Notes under the pieces: generated by a model
Told to the model about the DNA's origin: nothing
The model's input: only the letters and a program-made list of their open reading frames with translations
The model's database searches: none
NCBI RefSeq assembly: GCF_020783335.1
Contig: NZ_CP086068.1
Location: 1,984,001 to 2,048,000 of the forward strand
Direction: 5' to 3'
DNA length: 64,000 bases
Origin: Mucilaginibacter daejeonensis
GTDB lineage: Bacteria; Bacteroidota; Bacteroidia; Sphingobacteriales; Sphingobacteriaceae
Translations under genes and position numbers: made by a program
In this document: positions 10,106 through 18,841 of the stretch, piece by piece
Layout: each line of letters opens with the position of its first letter
How positions within the stretch are numbered: the first letter of the stretch is position 1

Positions 10106-10789
10106 TTGAAAAAGGAAGATATCAAACTCTGGGATATCGACCGTATCCTTTTTGGTCAGGAGGGCCCCGCCTTTTTGCTTGAGGTATTGGCACGTACATT
10201 CCTCACTTACATTATTTTACTATTTATAGTCAGGTGGTTAGGCAAGCGTATGAGTGGACAGTTATCCGTGCTCGAAATGGCGGTGATGTTAACCCTCGGG
10301 GCTATCGTATCGGTCGGGATGCAGATACCCGACCGTGGCGTGCTGCTGAGTGCTGCGGTGCTGCTTTTTATCCTGACCTTTCAAAGAGGCTTGGCGTGGC
10401 TGGGTTTCAAAAGCCGCAAGGTAGAGAACCTGACCCACGGAACGCTGGATATATTGGTGATGGATGGCATTATGCAATTAGAAGCCATGAAGCGCTGCAG
10501 CATTTCGCGTCAGCAACTATTTGCACACTTACGCACCAAGAATATAACGAACCTGGGCGCGGTGAAGAGGGTGTACCTTGAAGCCAGTGGACTATTCAGC
10601 ATTTATTGTGCTGAGGACGAACGCCCCGGTCTGCCGCTATATCCACCTATAGATGAGAAGATATTGAACGGACGGCTAAACGACGAGCTGGTATCATGTA
10701 CCCACTGCGGACTGACCTGCGCCAAAGAACCCCACCAGCCCCATTGCCAGGATTGCGAAGCTAACGAATGGACCGCCGCTATCCGATGA
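10106..10789 (+). CDS. DUF421 (YetF/YcaP-type) membrane protein with C-terminal zinc ribbon
   Basis: Membrane protein of the DUF421 family, of unknown biochemical role. Three hydrophobic segments (about residues 23-43, 55-72, 78-97) are followed by a cytoplasmic domain with the family signatures GKRMSGQLSVLEM and DRGVLLSAAV. The likely start is TTG 10106; the frame is closed shortly upstream and no ATG is available before residue 50. An 18-codon reading frame (ATG at 10053, TGA at 10107-10109) overlaps this TTG and could couple translation (speculative). The last 40 residues carry CTHCGLTC and HCQDCEANEW, a probable Cys4 zinc ribbon, which is not standard for DUF421. The next gene is a paralogue with the same tail. 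Confidence 0.8.
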   Translation: MKKEDIKLWDIDRILFGQEGPAFLLEVLARTFLTYIILLFIVRWLGKRMSGQLSVLEMAVMLTLGAIVSVGMQIPDRGVLLSAAVLLFILTFQRGLAWLGFKSRKVENLTHGTLDILVMDGIMQLEAMKRCSISRQQLFAHLRTKNITNLGAVKRVYLEASGLFSIYCAEDERPGLPLYPPIDEKILNGRLNDELVSCTHCGLTCAKEPHQPHCQDCEANEWTAAIR

Positions 10790-11493
10790 AGATGATCGAT
10801 CAAAATACCCTGAACGAGTGGCAACGCATTTTTATTGGCGAGGTGCCGGGCGCCTTTTTCATTGAACTTTTTTTCCGCGCGATCGTCATCTACCTTATTC
10901 TTGTGTTTTCCATGCGGGCTATGGGTAAGCGTATGTCCTCGCAATTGAGCCGTAATGAGCTGGCCGCATTGGTGTCGCTGGCGGCGACCATCGGTGTGCC
11001 CTTGATGGCGCCCGACAGGGGAGTGCTGCCGGCGGTGATCATTGCCATAACGGTGGTATCTACCCAGCGCATCATTGCCCGATGGGCATTCGGCAACCAG
11101 GAATTTGAACGCATATCACAAGGAAACGTAAGCATCCTGATCTGCGATCATGTGATCGATGTGAAGGAATTGGAACGCACCGGACTGTCACAAGAGCGGT
11201 TATTTGCGGAGCTAAGGTGCAACGCCGTGCTGCACCTGGGCGAGGTGGATAGATTATACATAGAGGCCAATGGCGCCTTTACGCTCATCCGGTCGGAGGA
11301 GTGCGTTAACGGACTATCTGTACTTCCCATTCAAGATCAGAGGTTTTTGGATGCCTGCAAATTTGACGATGAACAACGGGTTTGCGGCTTTTGCGGGGAG
11401 ATGAAGAATAATCATTCCAATGATGCATCATGCGATAATTGCGGCCACAAGGAGTGGACACCAAGTATGTGCGCCGAACAGACATCAAAATGA
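10786..11493 (+). CDS. DUF421 membrane protein with C-terminal zinc ribbon (paralogue)
   Basis: Paralogue of the preceding gene. I place the start at ATG 10786 (MKMIDQNTLNEW), whose ATGA overlaps the upstream stop; an in-frame ATG at 10768 is possible. It has three membrane segments (about residues 22-40, 52-70, 76-92), GKRMSSQLSRNEL and DRGVLPAVI as DUF421 signatures, and a soluble domain. The C-terminus again shows a Cys4 motif, CGFCGEM and CDNCGHKEW. Tandem translationally coupled copies suggest a heteromeric complex (inference). Function is unknown; DUF421 proteins are known in sporulation and stress contexts but without an agreed activity. Confidence 0.82.
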   Translation: MKMIDQNTLNEWQRIFIGEVPGAFFIELFFRAIVIYLILVFSMRAMGKRMSSQLSRNELAALVSLAATIGVPLMAPDRGVLPAVIIAITVVSTQRIIARWAFGNQEFERISQGNVSILICDHVIDVKELERTGLSQERLFAELRCNAVLHLGEVDRLYIEANGAFTLIRSEECVNGLSVLPIQDQRFLDACKFDDEQRVCGFCGEMKNNHSNDASCDNCGHKEWTPSMCAEQTSK

Positions 11494-11495
11494 AA

Positions 11496-11521
11496 AGCCC
11501 CTCGAACTGTTGCAAGGGGCT
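11496..11521. terminator. Hairpin between convergent genes
   Basis: 7-bp stem AGCCCCT / AGGGGCT (11496-11502, 11515-11521) with a 12-base loop. On the - strand it is followed by CTTTTC; on the + strand the T-tract is poor. It could serve the - strand helicase gene that ends at 11549. Confidence 0.5.
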
Positions 11522-11548
11522 ATAAACTACGGCACGTCCGTCTTATGG

Positions 11549-13108
11549 TCAGGCTGAAAGTTGTACCTGCTGCTTGAGCTGGTACCGCGGCATGATCTTG
11601 GTAATGATGGTGGTCAGCTTGTTATGATAATCTTCTTTCAACCAATCGGTATAGTTGCGGGTCACCTTGCCTACGCATTTACCATACTGCTTGATCCGCC
11701 AGTCGATCTCTTTCTGCAGCTCATTGACCAACTCCAGTGCTTCGGTCACTGATGAAGCGTTCTCCATACACATCACCGCATGCTGACGTATAGAATCGCG
11801 CAGAATGCTTTTACCTTTTTGTCCGTTCTCGATGGCTTTGTGGTATTCCCCTTGTATGTCAAAGCTTAACTGCAGGCTGTTCGGGAATTTGGCCCTCAGG
11901 TCTGACGGGATCAGGTGCGCTTCAGTGGTCGAACGGCTGTGCAGGCTTTCGGCAAATGCTTCAGGCCTTTCAAATATCAACTGCCAGTCGAGCGGCTGTT
12001 GCCATTCACCAAAGCGGTCGGTGTTGTTGCCGAGGTCAATGATGGTAAATGTCTTTTTGTTGGCCGATCGGCGTGACCCTCGACCGATCATTTGATGATA
12101 AAGGGTGATCGAGGTGGTGGCTCGGTTCAGGATCACGGTCTGTATGGATGGTTCATCAAATCCTGTGGTCAATATCGATACCGAAGTAAGGATAGCACCC
12201 TTGGTCTTTTTGAACCACTTTGAGATCTCAGCCCTGTCGGTAGGGCTGGTATGGTTGTCAAGGTGTTTGATTGCATAGCCTGCATTCTCGAACATTTGGC
12301 AAACGTTCTTTGAGGTGAAGATACCGTTATTAAAGATCAGCGTCTTCTTGTTCTTGGAATGCGATTCGTAAGCATGCAACAATAACTCGAGCATAGCAGG
12401 CGAGGAGTAAAGCTCATCAGATGTACTGATGGTAAAATCGCCGTTGATACCGGTCTTGAGGGAGTTCAACTCCACATCATACCGCCAGTTGGTTGGCTTG
12501 GCCAAAAAGCCTTGGGTGATCAGGTTCTGGATGCTTTCACCCACTACCAGTTCATGATAGTTTTTATACATGGGGATATCAGCATTTGAACTGAAAGGCG
12601 TGGCCGTAACCCCGATGATGTAAGCGTTAGGGAACTTGGCCATCAGCTTATGGAAAGAGTTGTGGTGCGCCTCATCAATGATCACCAACCCAATGTTGCT
12701 GGTATTAATGATGCCATCCTTGATCCGGTTCCTCAAGGTCTCTACCATGGCCACCAGGCAAGTACGGCGGTCTTTATGGCTCAAACGCTTCACGCTGCTG
12801 TTGATCACCCGGTTGGCTACGCCAAGTTTTTTTAACGTGGCAGAGGTTTGAGAGCAAAGCTCGGTACGGTGCGTAAGCACGATCACGCTTTGGTCGTGGT
12901 CTTTGATGAAGCGTTTGGCTATCTCCGAGAATATCCGGGTTTTGCCACCTCCCGTGGGCAACTGATATAAGATCCGCCGGTCTTTACTAACCTTTGATAG
13001 CTTATCGAAAAGTGCATCAAGGTCGCGTTGCTGGTAAGGGTACAGGTCAACGTTCTTGGCGGCGGTCAGCTGTTCCTCAGCTGTTGTATCTATATTGATG
13101 GTATCCAT
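11549..13108 (-). CDS. SF2 DEAD/DEAH-box helicase, RadD-like
   Basis: ATP-dependent nucleic-acid translocase/helicase of superfamily 2. Motifs in order: Q-like YPYQQRDLDAL (residues 24-34), Walker A PTGGGKT (about 51-57), DEAH box VIIDEAHH (about 143-150), motif III TATPFSS, motif V STGFDEP-like LTTGFDEPSI, and motif VI QMIGRGSRR. Length (519 aa) and motif spelling resemble RadD/YejH-type repair helicases; no methyltransferase or nuclease domain is seen, so a restriction role is unlikely. It lies 11 bases downstream of the DUF3891 gene and is probably co-transcribed with it. An alternative is a type-III-restriction-like translocase of unknown role. Confidence 0.8.
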   Translation of the reverse strand: MDTINIDTTAEEQLTAAKNVDLYPYQQRDLDALFDKLSKVSKDRRILYQLPTGGGKTRIFSEIAKRFIKDHDQSVIVLTHRTELCSQTSATLKKLGVANRVINSSVKRLSHKDRRTCLVAMVETLRNRIKDGIINTSNIGLVIIDEAHHNSFHKLMAKFPNAYIIGVTATPFSSNADIPMYKNYHELVVGESIQNLITQGFLAKPTNWRYDVELNSLKTGINGDFTISTSDELYSSPAMLELLLHAYESHSKNKKTLIFNNGIFTSKNVCQMFENAGYAIKHLDNHTSPTDRAEISKWFKKTKGAILTSVSILTTGFDEPSIQTVILNRATTSITLYHQMIGRGSRRSANKKTFTIIDLGNNTDRFGEWQQPLDWQLIFERPEAFAESLHSRSTTEAHLIPSDLRAKFPNSLQLSFDIQGEYHKAIENGQKGKSILRDSIRQHAVMCMENASSVTEALELVNELQKEIDWRIKQYGKCVGKVTRNYTDWLKEDYHNKLTTIITKIMPRYQLKQQVQLSA

Positions 13109-13119
13109 TGATGTATAGC

Positions 13120-13857
13120 TTAATTTTTATCTGATCTTTTAAAAGTTATCGTTTTAAGGATCCGCGATCCGCTTTGGTAAGCCTCTCTGAATTTGTCGAC
13201 GCTGTTGTATGAAAGCTGAGGCAGTAGGCAGTATTCATACAGGAGTTCGAGCTCATTTTTTTCGAAGGGCCAGGGCTCAACGGTCAGTACGTCCTCGTCT
13301 AATGATCGTAATTGATGCGTCTGCCCATCTGGCCCCTGGCTGATCTCGACAGAGCGACCTTCCGGCTGACTCTTATGTTGGCAGATCAAAAGCGAAAGGG
13401 CATCGCACCATTCCAATAATCGGTAATCATGGTCTAACTGCGCGGTCGTCATGCCCAGCGTTTTGAGCCAAATCGTACGCTGTTTCTTCTGCTCCTTGAT
13501 GAATGTTTTGACATCATCGCCAGAGGCGCCGTCGTCTTTGCAAAGGAACTCCAGGTGTATGGAGCATAATAAAGCCACATAAGTGCTCTTATTGTATGCT
13601 CGCGTCATGGTGGCCAGGCAGTGGTCGTACTGTACTTTACGCATGGCAAAATCTACCGGTCCGCCTTGTTCGGTAAGCAGGTCATCGCGTTCAAGCTCTA
13701 CCTGGGCATCGTCATGTTCGGCTATGGCGATCAGCGTTTCGATCCAGTGCCTGGTACGTACCTCGTGCTTCCACTCATTGGCAATAGCCGCGGCTACCAG
13801 GCCATGCGTCCGTTGCGCTATGATCTCCCAACCCGAAGCAGTATAATTAACGATCAT
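13120..13857 (-). CDS. DUF3891 family protein
   Basis: Soluble 245-aa protein matching my recollection of DUF3891: an N-terminal block GWEIIAQRTHGLVAAAIANEW, two acidic/His-containing segments (IAIAEHDDAQ; WCDALSLLICQHKSQPEGR) and a C-terminal beta-rich part with VEPWPFEKNELEL. The spaced His and Asp residues resemble an HD-like metal site, but this is only a visual impression. The gene precedes the RadD-like helicase with an 11-base gap. Function is unknown. Confidence 0.7.
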   Translation of the reverse strand: MIVNYTASGWEIIAQRTHGLVAAAIANEWKHEVRTRHWIETLIAIAEHDDAQVELERDDLLTEQGGPVDFAMRKVQYDHCLATMTRAYNKSTYVALLCSIHLEFLCKDDGASGDDVKTFIKEQKKQRTIWLKTLGMTTAQLDHDYRLLEWCDALSLLICQHKSQPEGRSVEISQGPDGQTHQLRSLDEDVLTVEPWPFEKNELELLYEYCLLPQLSYNSVDKFREAYQSGSRILKTITFKRSDKN

Positions 13858-14194
13858 TATTCTTATTCACTTTAAAACCTGGTGCGGGTATGTGATCTCA
13901 TGAGCACGTCCGGTCACGACCGCTCATTGATCAAAGTATCGGCTTGAACGTATTGATCAGTACCAAAGCAATGCCGATCACAGCAGGCCGCACACTTTGG
14001 TACGCTCTTTAGTTCAAATAGCTCACAATGAGCCCAAAATGACGAAGTGCTGAATTTCATCAATGGTCGCAATTCCTGAGATGCGCCCTAAATAGCGGTC
14101 AGAACCATATACACATCAAGTTTTGGACAGAAAATAAGCTCATGAATATGTCTTTATGCGGTCATATATCAGCGGTATATGATATACTTGTAGC
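13858..14194. other. Divergent intergenic region (337 bases)
   Basis: Separates the - strand DUF3891 gene from the + strand GH30 gene and must carry promoters for both. I see no convincing repeats, RNA gene or clear Bacteroidota promoter (TTTG plus TAnnTTTG) in it. Confidence 0.5.
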
Positions 14195-15778
14195 ATGAAA
14201 CGTTCATGGTCACGCCTACTGATCGCTCCCCTGATGCTTTTCTCCCATTCGATGGTCGCCCAAACCGTTGCTTCAGGTCCACTAATTATCACTATTGATG
14301 CTAATGACACCGCCCAGGTGATCCACAATATCGGTGCATCGGGTTGCTGGTTCAGCGAGGGCATTGGCAAGTACTGGCCGGTAGCCAAACGTGAGAAATT
14401 AGCCGAACTTCTGTTCAGTAAAAAGATGGATAGTAACGGTCAGCCTAAAGGCATAGGCCTTTCTGCGTGGCGTTTCAACATTGGCGGTGGTACCGCAGAG
14501 CAGGGGGACAGTAGCGGCATTAAGGACTTTCGCAAACGGGTAGAATGTTTCTTAGCGCCTGATGGCACTTACGACTGGAACAAGCAGGCTGGTTACCAGT
14601 GGTTCCTGCGCAAGGCTAAAGATTACGGGGTAGAGAACCTGATCGCTTTCTCGAACACGCCGCCGGTGCAGTTCACTAAAAATGGCAGAGGTTTCAAGAC
14701 AGTAAAGGACTATCAAGCCAACCTGAAGCCAGACAAATACGACGCTTATGCCGATTTTTTGACAGAGGTGATCAAACACTTTGATCAGCAAGGTCTGCAT
14801 TTCAACTACATTAGCCCGGTGAATGAGCCGCAATGGGATTGGTCCAACAAACCCGGAGAGGCCAGCCAGGAGGGAAGCCCCTGGGGTAACGAGGACATTT
14901 ACAAGGTGACAAAGGCGGTCAACGCATCCTTGGACAAGAAAGGGCTGAACACCCAGATATTGACCACTGAGGCGGCCATGCTGACCTACCTGTACAGCGG
15001 TAAGTCGGCCGCGGCAAGCCAGATCCAGAATTTTTATGCGCAGCAGGGTAAATATAGCTTCAGCCAAATGAAGCACGTGCCCCGCTTTGTGGCCGGGCAT
15101 AGTTATTTTACCGACAGTGGCGATAGCAGCATCGTAGCGGTACGCAAGCATCTGGCCGACACGGCGCGCAAGTATGGTATCGAGTATTGGCAGTCAGAAT
15201 ACTCGATGCTGGGCGATGGATTTAGAGAAGGCACTAAGGAAAAGCGCAGCCAAATGGATTGTGCGCTGTTCCTGGCCAAGATCATTGATCAGGATCTGAC
15301 CATTGGCAACGCGGCCGCATGGCAGTTCTGGAATTCATGGGAACCCAATACAGCAGAGTGGGATACTCGTTATTACCTCATCGCCTTAAAACCGGCCAAC
15401 GCTGCTTATACCGATGGCGACTTTACCATAACCAAAGGACTCTGGGCTTTAGGCAACTACAGCCGGTTCGTACGCCCGGGCATGCGCCGGGTGAATATTG
15501 CTCGCACCGATGGCCTGGCGCCTGAAAAGATCACACAGGATGTGATGCTATCTGCCTTTACCGGCGGTAAGGACAAGCTGGTGATGGTAGCCATCAACTA
15601 TACCGATAAGGCAAGAAGCATTACGCCCCAGTTCAAGGGTATGCCATCGGTAAAAAAGTATCGCACCTATGTCACTTCGGCTCAGGCTAATGACAACTTG
15701 AGGCCATCCGTCCAACGAAAAATGAACGGCCTCATCAGTTTGATGCCGCGGTCGGTGACTACCATCATTTTCAACTAA
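14195..15778 (+). CDS. GH30-family glycoside hydrolase (endo-beta-1,6-galactanase-like)
   Basis: Exported retaining glycosidase (527 aa) with a signal peptide MKRSWSRLLIAPLMLFSHSMVAQ. The (beta/alpha)8 core shows the acid/base Glu in ISPVNEPQWDW (about residue 207) and the nucleophile Glu in YWQSEYSMLG (about residue 330), the arrangement of clan GH-A family 30. FNIGGGTAEQGDSS and FSNTPPVQFTKNGRG resemble the GH30 beta-1,6-galactanase/glucanase branch. The last 90 residues form the beta-sandwich side domain. It is followed by a GH43 gene after 20 bases, so an operon is likely. Substrate assignment to galactan is inference. Confidence 0.83.
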   Translation: MKRSWSRLLIAPLMLFSHSMVAQTVASGPLIITIDANDTAQVIHNIGASGCWFSEGIGKYWPVAKREKLAELLFSKKMDSNGQPKGIGLSAWRFNIGGGTAEQGDSSGIKDFRKRVECFLAPDGTYDWNKQAGYQWFLRKAKDYGVENLIAFSNTPPVQFTKNGRGFKTVKDYQANLKPDKYDAYADFLTEVIKHFDQQGLHFNYISPVNEPQWDWSNKPGEASQEGSPWGNEDIYKVTKAVNASLDKKGLNTQILTTEAAMLTYLYSGKSAAASQIQNFYAQQGKYSFSQMKHVPRFVAGHSYFTDSGDSSIVAVRKHLADTARKYGIEYWQSEYSMLGDGFREGTKEKRSQMDCALFLAKIIDQDLTIGNAAAWQFWNSWEPNTAEWDTRYYLIALKPANAAYTDGDFTITKGLWALGNYSRFVRPGMRRVNIARTDGLAPEKITQDVMLSAFTGGKDKLVMVAINYTDKARSITPQFKGMPSVKKYRTYVTSAQANDNLRPSVQRKMNGLISLMPRSVTTIIFN

Positions 15779-15798
15779 TTAATTTAAACATACAGTAC

Positions 15799-16776
15799 AT
15801 GATCGGTAAAAAATTAAAGCTAGCCTGCTTGCTCCTGGGTTTGCTGAGCCTGAACGCGGCGGCTCAAAAGAGCGATAAGCAGACGTATTCGGCCTACCTG
15901 TTCACCTACTTTACAGGTAACAGCAAGAATGAAGAAGCCATTCACTTTGCATTAAGCGACGACGGTTATCATTTCAAGGCGCTCAACAGTGATCAGCCGG
16001 TCATCTTATCAACCGATATCAGCGCCACCGGTGGCGTACGCGATCCTCACATCCTGCGTGGGGCCGACGGTAAAACGTTCTACATGGTGGCTACCGATAT
16101 GGTGTCGGCCAACGGTTGGGATTCTAATCGCGGCATGGTGCTGATGCGGTCGAAAGATCTGGTTCACTGGACCTCCAGCAAGATCAATGTGCCTCAAACC
16201 TTCCCCGAGTTCGCACAGGTGAACAGGGTTTGGGCGCCACAGACCATTTACGATGCCAAGGCAGGTAAATACATGGTATACTGGTCTATGCGGGCCGGTA
16301 AAGATCCAGATAGAATCTATTATGCCTATGCTAATAAGGACTTCACGGGCTTTACCTCAGAGCCTAAACAACTGTTCTATAACCCGGGCAACGGCGCCAC
16401 CATCGATGGTGATATCATCGATAAGGATGGTAAGTATTACCTGTTCTTCAAGACAGAGGGTTCGGGCGCCGGTATCAAGGTGGCCGTGTCTGACCAGCTG
16501 ACCAGCGGTTACGTATTGAAAGACAGATATGTACAGCAGACCACCGACCCCGTAGAGGGCGCCGGCGTATTCAAGTTGAATAACGGCCAGGGCTATATAT
16601 TGATGTATGACGTTTATACCAAGGGAAGATATCAATTCACCAAGAGCATCGACCTGGAGAACTTCACGCTGATCGATAATGAGGTGAGCATGGATTTTCA
16701 CCCACGCCATGGTACAGTGCTACCCATTACCGCTAAAGAAAAAGCGCGTTTGCTGGCCCAGTGGGGTAACAAGTGA
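15799..16776 (+). CDS. GH43-family glycoside hydrolase
   Basis: Exported five-bladed beta-propeller enzyme (325 aa), signal peptide to about AAAQ (residue 22). The GH43 triad can be placed: base Asp in GGVRDPHIL (about residue 79), pKa-modulating Asp in ATIDGDIIDKDGKYYLF (about 200) and acid Glu in DPVEGAGVFKL (about 255). Family members are inverting beta-xylosidases, alpha-L-arabinofuranosidases or exo-galactanases; the subfamily cannot be fixed by eye. Position after GH30 suggests side-chain or exo-trimming of the same glycan. Confidence 0.85.
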   Translation: MIGKKLKLACLLLGLLSLNAAAQKSDKQTYSAYLFTYFTGNSKNEEAIHFALSDDGYHFKALNSDQPVILSTDISATGGVRDPHILRGADGKTFYMVATDMVSANGWDSNRGMVLMRSKDLVHWTSSKINVPQTFPEFAQVNRVWAPQTIYDAKAGKYMVYWSMRAGKDPDRIYYAYANKDFTGFTSEPKQLFYNPGNGATIDGDIIDKDGKYYLFFKTEGSGAGIKVAVSDQLTSGYVLKDRYVQQTTDPVEGAGVFKLNNGQGYILMYDVYTKGRYQFTKSIDLENFTLIDNEVSMDFHPRHGTVLPITAKEKARLLAQWGNK

Positions 16777-16811
16777 GATGTTAAATAGCCGGCATAACGG
16801 CTATAAAATAT

Positions 16812-16843
16812 AGGGTCGTGTGGTAAAGCCATACGGCCCTTTG
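16812..16843 (+). terminator. Hairpin terminator after GH43
   Basis: 12-bp stem allowing G-U pairs (AGGGTCGTGTGG at 16812-16823, CCATACGGCCCT at 16829-16840), loop TAAAG, followed by TTTGTCG. A smaller 7-bp hairpin (16785-16804) precedes it. Confidence 0.6.
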
Positions 16844-16982
16844 TCGTTAAACGCATTTGGCATCGCGGCGTGACTGAAAACAACAAGTTTTTGACGGTCG
16901 CAACAGCTAAAAAGAGGGGCGAAGGTCTGTTTTGTATAAAACATGGTCTTATTTAACAATAGAACTTTAATGGGCGCAGGCT

Positions 16983-16990
16983 TATTTTTG
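16983..16990 (+). promoter_or_regulatory. Candidate -7 element upstream of GH29
   Basis: TATTTTTG matches the Bacteroidota -7 consensus TAnnTTTG exactly, 115 bases before the GH29 start. The expected TTTG-like -33 element is only weakly matched (CTTTAA near 16964). The rest of the 328-base gap 16777-17104 shows only the terminators already listed. Confidence 0.3.
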
Positions 16991-17104
16991 ATGATCACCC
17001 GAAGCATATGTTAAGGGTGTTCGAAGGAGCCAACTAGCCCGAGGTCCATAATTATAATGAACGTTTAACGACCCTGCTTACCGGCCAACACCACAGTACC
17101 AAAT

Positions 17105-18742
17105 ATGAAGAGAAGAGCATTGATCAAAGGCATGGCGATAGGATTATCGTCGGCTTACTTTTCCAAAAGCTATGCAGGCCAGTTGTTAAAAGCGCCTTAT
17201 GCCGCCGGGCCGTTCCAGCCCACGTGGGATTCGTTAGGTAAATACCAGGTACCTGATTGGTTCCGCGATGCCAAATTTGGGATGTGGGCGCACTGGGGAC
17301 CGCAATGCGAGCCCGAATATGGCGATTGGTATGCCCGCGAGATGTACATGGAGGGCGGCGATAAATACAAATATCACGTAAAAAAATATGGGCATCCCTC
17401 CAAATTCGGCTTTAAGGATGTGATCAACGAGTGGAAGGCCGACAAGTGGGACCCCGAGGAATTGGTGAGCCTTTACAAAAAGGCAGGTGCACGTTATTTT
17501 ATGGCGCTGGCCAACCATCATGATAATTTTGACCTGTACAAAAGCTCTCATCATAAATGGAACTCTACCCGCATCGGACCTAAAAAAGACATCATTGCTG
17601 GCTGGGCAAAGGCTGCCAAGAATAACGACCTGCGATTTGGCGTAAGCGTGCATGCCGCTCATGCCTGGAGCTGGATGGAGACCGCCCAACGCGCCGATAA
17701 GAACGGTCCACTGGCAGGCATTCCGTATGACGGCAAATTGACCAAGGCCGATGGTAAAGGCAAGTGGTGGAATGGTGAGGACCCGCAGGAACTGTATGCA
17801 CAGAACCACCCGTTAAGTAAGAACAGTTATGACAACGGTGCCATCCACAGCCAGTGGGCCTGGGGCAACGGTGCCTCTGTTCCTACCAAAGAGTATTGCG
17901 AGAACTTTTACGAAAGGACGATAGAACTGCTGGATAAATATGAGCCAGATGCCATCTACTTTGATGATACTGTGCTGCCGTTATACCCGATCAGTGATGC
18001 AGGACTGCGCATCGCGGCGCATATGTACAATACCAGCATTAAAAGACATGGTAAGTTAGAGGCTGTTCTGTTCGGTAAGATATTAGATGAGCAGCAGCGT
18101 AAGTGCATGGTGTGGGACATCGAGCGTGGGCAAAGCAACGAGATCGAGCCACAGCCGTTCCAAACCGATACCTGCATAGGTTCTTGGCACTACGACCGCC
18201 CGTTATATGAACGTAACGGTTACAAGAGTGCCAAAACGGTGATCCATATGCTGATCGATGTGGTGAGCAAGAATGGCAACCTGATGCTGAACATCCCGGT
18301 TAGGGGCAATGGTACCATAGACGAAAAAGAACGGGCCGTGGTGGAGGACATTGCTGCATGGATGCATGTGAATAGCGAAAGCATTTACGACACCCGCCCA
18401 TGGACCACTTTTGGCGAAGGCCCGGCCATGGAGTCGGCCGCGCCGCTTAGTCATCAGGGATTTAACGAGGGTCGTAACAAGCCGTATACCGCTGCCGATA
18501 TACGCTTCACCAAAAAGGGTAAGGTGCTGTATGCGGCCATGCTGGGCTGGCCAACCGAAGGTGAGGCATTAGTGAAAAAGTTGGCACTTAACAAAGTAGG
18601 CAAGATCGAGAAGGTAGGCTTGCTTGGTAACTCGGCACTACTGGAATTCACGCAAACCACCGATGGCCTGAAGATCCGCCTGCCTCAAAATGCACCGGGT
18701 AACATCGCTTATGTGTTCAAGATCGATGGCGCCATAGCGTGA
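17105..18742 (+). CDS. GH29 alpha-L-fucosidase
   Basis: Exported retaining alpha-L-fucosidase (545 aa). The N-terminus MKRRALIKGMAIGLSSAYF has a twin-Arg followed by a hydrophobic stretch, suggesting Tat export. GH29 features: FRDAKFGMWAHWGPQCEPE (about residues 53-71), ALANHHDNFDLY (substrate-binding His pair, near 140), and DAIYFDDTVLP with the nucleophile Asp (near 283). The catalytic acid is variable in this family and not assigned. Preceded by a candidate promoter, followed by GH97 after 99 bases. Together with GH95 downstream it argues for a fucosylated substrate. Confidence 0.88.
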   Translation: MKRRALIKGMAIGLSSAYFSKSYAGQLLKAPYAAGPFQPTWDSLGKYQVPDWFRDAKFGMWAHWGPQCEPEYGDWYAREMYMEGGDKYKYHVKKYGHPSKFGFKDVINEWKADKWDPEELVSLYKKAGARYFMALANHHDNFDLYKSSHHKWNSTRIGPKKDIIAGWAKAAKNNDLRFGVSVHAAHAWSWMETAQRADKNGPLAGIPYDGKLTKADGKGKWWNGEDPQELYAQNHPLSKNSYDNGAIHSQWAWGNGASVPTKEYCENFYERTIELLDKYEPDAIYFDDTVLPLYPISDAGLRIAAHMYNTSIKRHGKLEAVLFGKILDEQQRKCMVWDIERGQSNEIEPQPFQTDTCIGSWHYDRPLYERNGYKSAKTVIHMLIDVVSKNGNLMLNIPVRGNGTIDEKERAVVEDIAAWMHVNSESIYDTRPWTTFGEGPAMESAAPLSHQGFNEGRNKPYTAADIRFTKKGKVLYAAMLGWPTEGEALVKKLALNKVGKIEKVGLLGNSALLEFTQTTDGLKIRLPQNAPGNIAYVFKIDGAIA

Positions 18743-18841
18743 TCGGTACAAGATCTATTGTGATCCATCAGAAGATGAAAAAGTAAATAAACAACCAGAA
18801 TTTAAGATCAAACACATACAAAAAACTATAAATATCGATCA

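Noticed and set aside
10053..10109. 18-codon frame before the first DUF421 gene
   Set aside because: Could be a leader peptide coupled to the TTG start, but nothing beyond its position supports it, so it is only mentioned in that gene's entry.
11549..13857. Helicase plus DUF3891 as a defence pair
   Set aside because: No nuclease or methyltransferase motif is visible and the helicase resembles RadD-type repair proteins; both lie in core-like sequence outside the island.
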